A stretch of DNA of 64,000 bases from positions 434,001-498,000 of the forward strand of contig NZ_CP032084.1 of NCBI RefSeq assembly GCF_003600685.1, in the 5' to 3' direction. The stretch is from Achromobacter sp. B7. Lineage in GTDB: Bacteria; Pseudomonadota; Gammaproteobacteria; Burkholderiales; Burkholderiaceae_B. Below are positions 58,675 through 64,000 of the stretch, piece after piece; within the stretch, counting starts at the first letter, position 1; every line of letters starts with the position of its first letter. The notes under the pieces are model-generated. The model saw nothing but the letters and a program-made list of their open reading frames with translations, searched no databases and was not told where the DNA came from. A program made the position numbers and the translations under genes.

Positions 58675-59565
58675 ATGTCCCGTAACCCTTCAGTCCCTGG
58701 CGAGGCACTGGCCAAGCTAGTGGAACCGCCTGTGGACAGCACGCCAGACACCGTCGACAGCGTGGCGTTCGCGCGCCTGTACGGCGAGCCGCTGTTCCAG
58801 ATGCCGACGGATCTGTACATTCCGCCGGACGCGCTGGAGGTGTTTCTTGAGGCGTTCGAAGGGCCGCTGGACCTGTTGCTGTACCTGATCCGCAAGCAGA
58901 ACTTCAACGTTCTGGACATCCCGATGGCGGATGTCACGCGGCAGTACCTGTCTTATGTGGACCAGATCCGCATCACCAATCTAGAGCTGGCCGCCGAATA
59001 TCTGCTGATGGCGGCCATGCTGATCGAGATCAAGTCGCGCATGCTGCTGCCGGTCAAGAAGACCGACACCGGCGAAGAGCCCGAAGACCCGCGCGCCGAA
59101 CTCGTGCGTCGCCTGCTTGAATACGAGCAGATGAAGCTGGCCGCGCAAAAGCTGGACAAGCTGCCGCAACTGGGCCGCGATTTTGTCAGCAGCCAGGCCG
59201 TGGCCGACCTTAGCGTTGAACGCATGATGCCCGAGGTCAGCGTGGACGATCTGCGCCTGGCCTGGGCCGACATCATGAAGCGGGCCAAGCTGAACCAGCA
59301 CCACCACATCACGCGTGAACAGCTGTCGGTGCGCGACCACATGACGCATATCCTGCGGCGCCTGAACGATGTGCGCTTCATGGAATTTGGCGACCTGTTC
59401 ATGGAGCGCGTCCGCGAAGGCGCGCCGGCGGCTGTCGTCGTCGTGCATTTCATCGCCATGCTGGAACTGGCTCGCGAATCCCTGCTGGAAATCACGCAGG
59501 CCGAGCCTTATGCGCCCATCTATGTCCGCCTGGCTTACACCAGCGTGGCGGCGGTCGCGGCCTGA
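58675..59565 (+). CDS. scpA: Segregation and condensation protein A
   Basis: Kleisin subunit of the SMC-ScpAB condensin that compacts and segregates the chromosome, 296 residues. It shows the family's N-terminal helix pattern FEGPLDLLLYLIRKQNFNVLDIPM (about 60-83, divided by a pause), LEYEQMKLAAQKLD in the linker region, and a C-terminal winged-helix domain ending VVHFIAMLELARESLLEITQ. The ATG at 58675 is preferred over an upstream in-frame start because the extra residues overlap the DUF3460 gene. scpB is not in the window. panC follows 36 bp later. Confidence 0.93.
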   Translation: MSRNPSVPGEALAKLVEPPVDSTPDTVDSVAFARLYGEPLFQMPTDLYIPPDALEVFLEAFEGPLDLLLYLIRKQNFNVLDIPMADVTRQYLSYVDQIRITNLELAAEYLLMAAMLIEIKSRMLLPVKKTDTGEEPEDPRAELVRRLLEYEQMKLAAQKLDKLPQLGRDFVSSQAVADLSVERMMPEVSVDDLRLAWADIMKRAKLNQHHHITREQLSVRDHMTHILRRLNDVRFMEFGDLFMERVREGAPAAVVVVHFIAMLELARESLLEITQAEPYAPIYVRLAYTSVAAVAA

Positions 59566-59571
59566 TCCTGA

Positions 59572-60456
<885 letters not shown>

Positions 60457-60583
60457 TCCCGCATGAACAGGGTAGGGGCCGCAGATTGCGGCATCCCGAC
60501 CCCTGACAGAATTGCTAGCTTTCGCCGTTATTAGGGGGAGGGCAGACTTCTTGTAATCCTACATTGCAAAAACGAGTCGCCCC

Positions 60584-61186
60584 ATGCGTGTTCCCCGTCC
60601 CGACCTTGATGCAGCGCTTGTCGCCTTGACGCCCCGCGAAAGGCAGATCGTCGACTATGTGGCGGCCGGCAGGCCGAACAAAGTGATCGCCATCGACCTG
60701 GGTATTTCGCTGCGCACGGCGGAAGCCCATCGCGCCCGCATCTTCGCCAAACTACATACCCGCAACGCCATGGAGCTGGCCTGCCGCCTGTGCGCGCACG
60801 GCCGTTCCGGGGCGTCGCCCATTCTCGAAGCCGCGGCAGTGGATGCGGCGGTGGCTGCTGAGCGGGGTGCCGGGGTGGGTGCTGAGCGGGGTGCTGAGCG
60901 GGGCGCGGCCACGGGTTCACGGCCCGCGCTGGGTATGGCTGGAGGCAGGCCGATGACTGGCTCTCCCACGCTGCCCGCCGACGCAAATTTGCCCATCGTC
61001 TCGCAGCCGATCATCCCCGGGATTTATTCCGCCGCCATGTTCCCCCCTATGGCGTCCAGCACGACGCTGCACGAACCGCCGCTGGGATATGGAGTCGATC
61101 CCGCAGCAGCGGATGACCCGACGGACGACCCGACGGATGACCCCACGGATGACCCCACGGACGACCCTGCGGACACTCATGATTAG
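60584..61186 (+). CDS. LuxR-type HTH protein with acidic repeat tail
   Basis: A 200-residue protein whose first 70 residues are a LuxR/FixJ-type helix-turn-helix (LTPRERQIVDYVAAGRPNKVIAIDLGIS, then RTAEAHRARIFAKLHTRN, with the usual spacing). It lacks a receiver or sensor domain in front, so it resembles the output domain of a FixJ-type regulator alone. The remainder is low-complexity: Ala/Glu/Gly repeats (about 85-110), a Pro-rich stretch, and a highly acidic DDPT repeat at the end, coded by 12-bp DNA repeats. Function of the tail and targets are unknown. Confidence 0.8.
   Translation: MRVPRPDLDAALVALTPRERQIVDYVAAGRPNKVIAIDLGISLRTAEAHRARIFAKLHTRNAMELACRLCAHGRSGASPILEAAAVDAAVAAERGAGVGAERGAERGAATGSRPALGMAGGRPMTGSPTLPADANLPIVSQPIIPGIYSAAMFPPMASSTTLHEPPLGYGVDPAAADDPTDDPTDDPTDDPTDDPADTHD
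61112..61171. repeat. 12-bp tandem repeat coding the DDPT tail
   Basis: Five in-frame units (GATGACCCGACG, GACGACCCGACG, GATGACCCCACG twice, GACGACCCTGCG) encode Asp-Asp-Pro-Thr/Ala repeats at the C-terminus of the LuxR-HTH protein. Confidence 0.9.
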
Positions 61187-61199
61187 CCGGCGCGGGGCC

Positions 61200-61246
61200 C
61201 AAAAAAACGCCGGGCCCGCGAACAAGGTGTTCGGCGGGCCCGGCGG
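61200..61246 (-). terminator. Intrinsic terminator of the NlpE-like lipoprotein gene
   Basis: A long stem (CGCCGGGCCCGC-GAACA paired with TGTTC-GGCGGGCCCGGCG, one bulge, 3-nt loop) lies 27 bp beyond the minus-strand stop. On the minus strand it is followed by seven T's (61207-61201). Confidence 0.85.
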
Positions 61247-61272
61247 GATCGGGTTGTTGCGTTATGCCGGCG

Positions 61273-62040
61273 TTACGGGCACTTGGGCGCCGCGGCCTTG
61301 GCCAACTCGTCGATCGGGTCCAGATCCGGCTGGCGGGTCAGGTTGTAGTTCAAGTTGGGCGTTTGGCCGGCGATCGAACGCACGCGCAGCACGTTGTTGG
61401 CGGCCACCACGAACTCGGCGCGGACGTTACCGTTGCCGTCCATCATGATGACGCGCGGCGGGCGTTCGTCGGTGGCGTCCCAGCAACCCTGTTCGGTTAC
61501 GGCGGGGCCCTTGTTCGGGTCGTTTTCCAGGTAGGCCGTGCGGCCACGCCAACGGCCGTTGGGCGCCAGGGTCAACGTCACGCGCTGCGCCGTGCATTGC
61601 ATGGCGGGCGAGAAACACGGCAACGTGCCCATGTAGGTCTGCGGCTGTGGCACCAGGCTGTGGGCCGCGGCATTGGGCGGGGCAGCCGGGGCGGGCGTGG
61701 AAGCGGCAACGGCGGCGCTGTTGTCGGCGCCTTCCGGAACGGGCTGGCCGTCTTCCGTGGTCTGGCCACCGGCAGCGGCTTGCGCGGCTTGGTTCTGGGG
61801 TTTGCGAGCGTCGGGCTTCAGGGCGATTTGCACTTGCGACGGCGCGCGGATGACGCTGCGGTAGCCGGCGCCCGAACCCTGGTACTGGGCATCGGTCACC
61901 GTGCTTTCAGCCGGGGGGTCGTAATAGCCTTCGGTTTTTTGCTGGGCGCAGCCTGCCGCACCTAGTGCGGTACCGGCCAGCAGCAGCCCCATGACGCTGA
62001 GTTTGCGGGATCGGGTAACGATGTCGACGCGGGCGGTCAT
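61273..62040 (-). CDS. Predicted lipoprotein with NlpE-like domain
   Basis: A 255-residue exported lipoprotein: n-region and hydrophobic core ending in LGAAGC (Cys31). An Ala/Pro/Gln-rich spacer (about 75-130) follows, and then a C-terminal domain resembling NlpE: MGTLPCFSPAMQC, LTLAPNGRWRGRTAYLEND, GCWDATDERPPRVIMMDGNG and a closing LNYNLTRQP. In E. coli NlpE, an outer-membrane sensor linked to copper and the Cpx response, the cysteines form CxxC. Here they are spaced by six residues (Cys142, Cys149), so metal or redox properties may differ. It is divergent from pilD. Confidence 0.75.
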   Translation of the reverse strand: MTARVDIVTRSRKLSVMGLLLAGTALGAAGCAQQKTEGYYDPPAESTVTDAQYQGSGAGYRSVIRAPSQVQIALKPDARKPQNQAAQAAAGGQTTEDGQPVPEGADNSAAVAASTPAPAAPPNAAAHSLVPQPQTYMGTLPCFSPAMQCTAQRVTLTLAPNGRWRGRTAYLENDPNKGPAVTEQGCWDATDERPPRVIMMDGNGNVRAEFVVAANNVLRVRSIAGQTPNLNYNLTRQPDLDPIDELAKAAAPKCP

Positions 62041-62245
62041 GGCAGCTTATCCGTGAATTGAGTCTGTCTCCGATTTTACGCACTTATGCGAAGATTCGAT
62101 ACGTTCCCTTAGCCACTCTTGGGTGTAGTCAGCACTTTATGCACAATAAACGACACGGCCGCCGTTTTGCTGTCGGCCTTTTGGCCGACGGACGGGTCGC
62201 GGGATCTGGCGCTGGGTCTGGCGCGCGCCTTCGTCGCGGGCGGGC

Positions 62246-63109
62246 ATGAACGTGCTGCGACACGCTTTCGATATTCCCTTGGGCGCCTTCATTGCGCTGG
62301 CCGCGTTGGCGGGCTTGTTCGTCGGCAATTGGCTGACCGTGCTGACCTATCGGCTGCCTCGCATGATGGAACGCGAATGGCAGGCGCAATGCCTGGACGC
62401 GGTGGGCCGGGCGCGACCCGACAGCCCCGACGGTCTGTTCCATCCGGCATCGCATTGCCCTGCCTGCAACGCGCCGGTGCGTGGCTGGCGGCGGCTGCCG
62501 GTGTTGGGCTGGCTCTTGCTGCGGGGCCGCTGCGCCGCGTGCGATGCCGTGATTGCGTGGCGCTACCCCGCCATTGAATTGCTGACCTGCCTGGTGTTCG
62601 CCGCCTGCGCCTGGCGCTACGGCGCCACGCCCGTCGCCTTGTGCGCCATGGGCTTGTCGGCCATGCTGATCGCCTTGGGCTGGATCGATTTTGAAACCAC
62701 GCTGCTGCCTGATGTGCTGACGCAGCCGCTGGTCTGGGCCGGCCTGCTCGTCAACCTGTTCGGCACCTTCACCACCTTGCCGCTGGCGGTGATCGGCGCG
62801 GTGGCCGGCTATGTGTTCCTGTGGGTTATCTTCCATCTGTTCCGGCTGCTGACCGGGCGCGAAGGCATGGGCTATGGCGACTTCAAATTGCTGGCCGCGC
62901 TGGGCGCCTGGTTTGGCGCCGAGTCGCTGCCGATGCTGTTGCTGGCGGCCTCGTTGGTGGGCGTGTTGATCGGCGGCGCGCTCACGCTCAGCGGTCGCGC
63001 GGGCCGGGGGCAGCCGCTGCCTTTCGGACCCTACCTGGCATTGGCCGGTATCGTGATGTTGCTGTTGGGTGGCGACGAGGGCTTGTGGTTGTTGATGCGC
63101 CAGGCGTGA
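62246..63109 (+). CDS. pilD: Prepilin peptidase / N-methyltransferase
   Basis: Aspartic peptidase of the inner membrane that cleaves and N-methylates type IV pilin and type II secretion pseudopilin precursors. The 287-residue protein has the zinc-type cysteine pairs Cys71/74 and Cys96/99 (HCPACNAPVRGW and GRCAACDAVIAWRYP) of the methyltransferase loop, and the two catalytic Asp residues, Asp148 (GWIDFETTLLPD) and Asp212 (GMGYGDFK). About eight membrane helices are visible. pilB and pilC, which often precede it, are not present; coaE follows. Confidence 0.94.
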   Translation: MNVLRHAFDIPLGAFIALAALAGLFVGNWLTVLTYRLPRMMEREWQAQCLDAVGRARPDSPDGLFHPASHCPACNAPVRGWRRLPVLGWLLLRGRCAACDAVIAWRYPAIELLTCLVFAACAWRYGATPVALCAMGLSAMLIALGWIDFETTLLPDVLTQPLVWAGLLVNLFGTFTTLPLAVIGAVAGYVFLWVIFHLFRLLTGREGMGYGDFKLLAALGAWFGAESLPMLLLAASLVGVLIGGALTLSGRAGRGQPLPFGPYLALAGIVMLLLGGDEGLWLLMRQA

Positions 63110-63132
63110 GCCGGCGGGAAAGGATAGGCATC

Positions 63133-63750
63133 ATGTTCAAGATTGGGCTGACGGGCGGCATCGGGTCGGGCAAGTCCCGCGTGGCCGACATGCTGGCGGA
63201 CTGGGGCGCAACGCTGGTCGACACCGATGAAATCGCGCGCGCGCTGACCGCCGCGAATGGCGCGGCCATGCCCGCCATCGCGACCGAGTTCGGCGCCGAT
63301 GCGTTGACCCCGGACGGTGCGCTGAACCGCGACTGGATGCGCGAGCGCGCCTTCGCCGACCCCGCCGTGCGGCAGCGGCTTGAAGCCGTGCTGCATCCCA
63401 TCATCTCCGAAGAAACACGGCGCCAGGCGGCGGCCGCGACCGGATCGTATCTGGTCTTTGTGGTGCCGCTTTTGGTGGAGTCCTTACAGCGGTGGCGCGG
63501 GCGCGTTGACCGCATCTGCGTGGTGGACTGCGACCCCGACACACAGGTGGCTCGCGTGCAGGCTCGCAGCGGGCTGACGGAGCCCGCCATCAGGCGTATT
63601 ATGGCGGCACAGGCTGCGCGGCAAGTCCGCCTGGAGTCCGCTGACGACGTCATCATCAACGACGGCGCCACAACACCCGAGCAATTGCGCGCGCAGGCAA
63701 AGACCTTGCATGACCGCTGGCTTGCGCTGGCGACCACCCAGGGCCGGTAA
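63133..63750 (+). CDS. coaE: Dephospho-CoA kinase
   Basis: Phosphorylates the 3'-hydroxyl of dephospho-CoA, the last step of coenzyme A synthesis. The 205-residue P-loop kinase has LTGGIGSGKS (6-15), the DTDEIAR substrate motif, the PLLVES segment and the lid-region QVARVQARSGLTEPAIRRIMAAQ (read with a pause). The ATG at 63133 is chosen over upstream in-frame codons that lie inside pilD. The pilD-coaE-zapD order is common in beta- and gammaproteobacteria. Confidence 0.95.
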   Translation: MFKIGLTGGIGSGKSRVADMLADWGATLVDTDEIARALTAANGAAMPAIATEFGADALTPDGALNRDWMRERAFADPAVRQRLEAVLHPIISEETRRQAAAATGSYLVFVVPLLVESLQRWRGRVDRICVVDCDPDTQVARVQARSGLTEPAIRRIMAAQAARQVRLESADDVIINDGATTPEQLRAQAKTLHDRWLALATTQGR

Positions 63751-63819
63751 GCGCAAGCGGGCCGGCACCCTTCCACATCCCGGCCGGCTGGCTGACCACT
63801 GATGGGCCTGTAAAAAAGC

Positions 63820-64000
63820 GTGATTGTTTACGAATACCCCTTCAATGAGCGCATCCGCGCCTACCTGCGATTGGAATACCTGTTCGACAGGTTGTTCTTC
63901 TTTGCTCAGGCAGGGGATTCACGCCAACATCAGGTTGCCGTTACTTCTCTTTTCGATTTGCTTGACGCCTGCGAACGCACGGACGTGAAAGGCGCCGTGC
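63820..64000 (+). CDS. zapD: Cell division protein ZapD, 5' part only
   Basis: The 60 visible residues begin MIVYEYPFNERIRAYLRLEYLFDRL (read with a pause), the conserved N-terminus of ZapD/YacF, which bundles FtsZ filaments at the division site. The start is GTG at 63820. The gene runs off the right edge. Its place after coaE matches the usual order. Confidence 0.93.
   Translation, partial: MIVYEYPFNERIRAYLRLEYLFDRLFFFAQAGDSRQHQVAVTSLFDLLDACERTDVKGAV

Noticed and set aside
60478..60492. Terminator after panC
   Set aside because: GCCGCA-gat-TGCGGC is a perfect hairpin but has no following U-tract.
62058..62249. Small open frames between the NlpE-like gene and pilD
   Set aside because: They have no recognisable family or ribosome site, and the pilD start lies at their end.

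Overview
The window is a 64 kb, high-GC, gene-dense chromosomal segment whose gene order (metX-metW-ampG, ubiE-Tim44-ubiJ-ubiB, phoBR, scpA-panC, pilD-coaE-zapD, metH with btuB) points to a betaproteobacterium of the Alcaligenaceae, most likely Achromobacter or a close Bordetella relative. This assignment rests on recognised gene families and synteny recalled from that group; no search was run. I see no tRNA, rRNA, insertion sequence, prophage or CRISPR array.

Layout. 1-11.4 kb: an alpha/beta hydrolase cut by the left edge, a small lipoprotein, a short LuxR-type protein, an AEC transporter, an Ldh-family dehydrogenase, the methionine genes metX-metW with an AmpG-like permease, a tandem universal stress protein behind a perfect FNR/Anr box, a TRIC-like channel, GntR and LysR regulators and a VOC protein. 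11.4-20.6 kb, all on the minus strand: serA, a copper-resistance cluster (copR-copS-copA-copB-DUF411) with a dyad in front of copA, then phoB-phoR. 20.7-26.7 kb: ubiquinone genes ubiE, ubiJ and ubiB with a Tim44-domain gene, a di-iron ferritin-like protein, and the heptose-1-phosphate adenylyltransferase. 26.8-34.5 kb, minus strand: tolC, an isoaspartate methyltransferase, thiG-thiD, and a vitamin B12 uptake pair (btuB, btuF-like) under a cobalamin riboswitch. B12-dependent metH diverges from it.

38.4-43.3 kb is the most unusual part. An AT-rich leader with four 11-bp direct repeats precedes two genes: a complete cyanase homologue with its catalytic residues, and a 769-residue FAD amine oxidase (tryptophan/phenylalanine 2-monooxygenase-like) whose C-terminus is a cyanase catalytic domain lacking the catalytic arginine. 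A convergent amidase of the indoleacetamide/mandelamide hydrolase type follows. I do not know of a described system with this oxidase-cyanase fusion.

43.4-48.2 kb is a sugar-acid catabolic operon (GntR regulator, L-idonate/L-gulonate 5-dehydrogenase, ManD-type dehydratase, fructuronate-reductase-like enzyme) with an array of TGGT-ACCA operators. 48.2-58.4 kb: a methyltransferase and a divergent MmyB-like regulator, mutY, a fused indolepyruvate ferredoxin oxidoreductase, a repeat-rich noncoding stretch, and an overlapping MFS exporter-glpK pair. 58.4-64 kb: DUF3460, scpA, panC, a LuxR-HTH protein with an acidic repeat tail, an NlpE-like lipoprotein, pilD, coaE and the start of zapD at the right edge.
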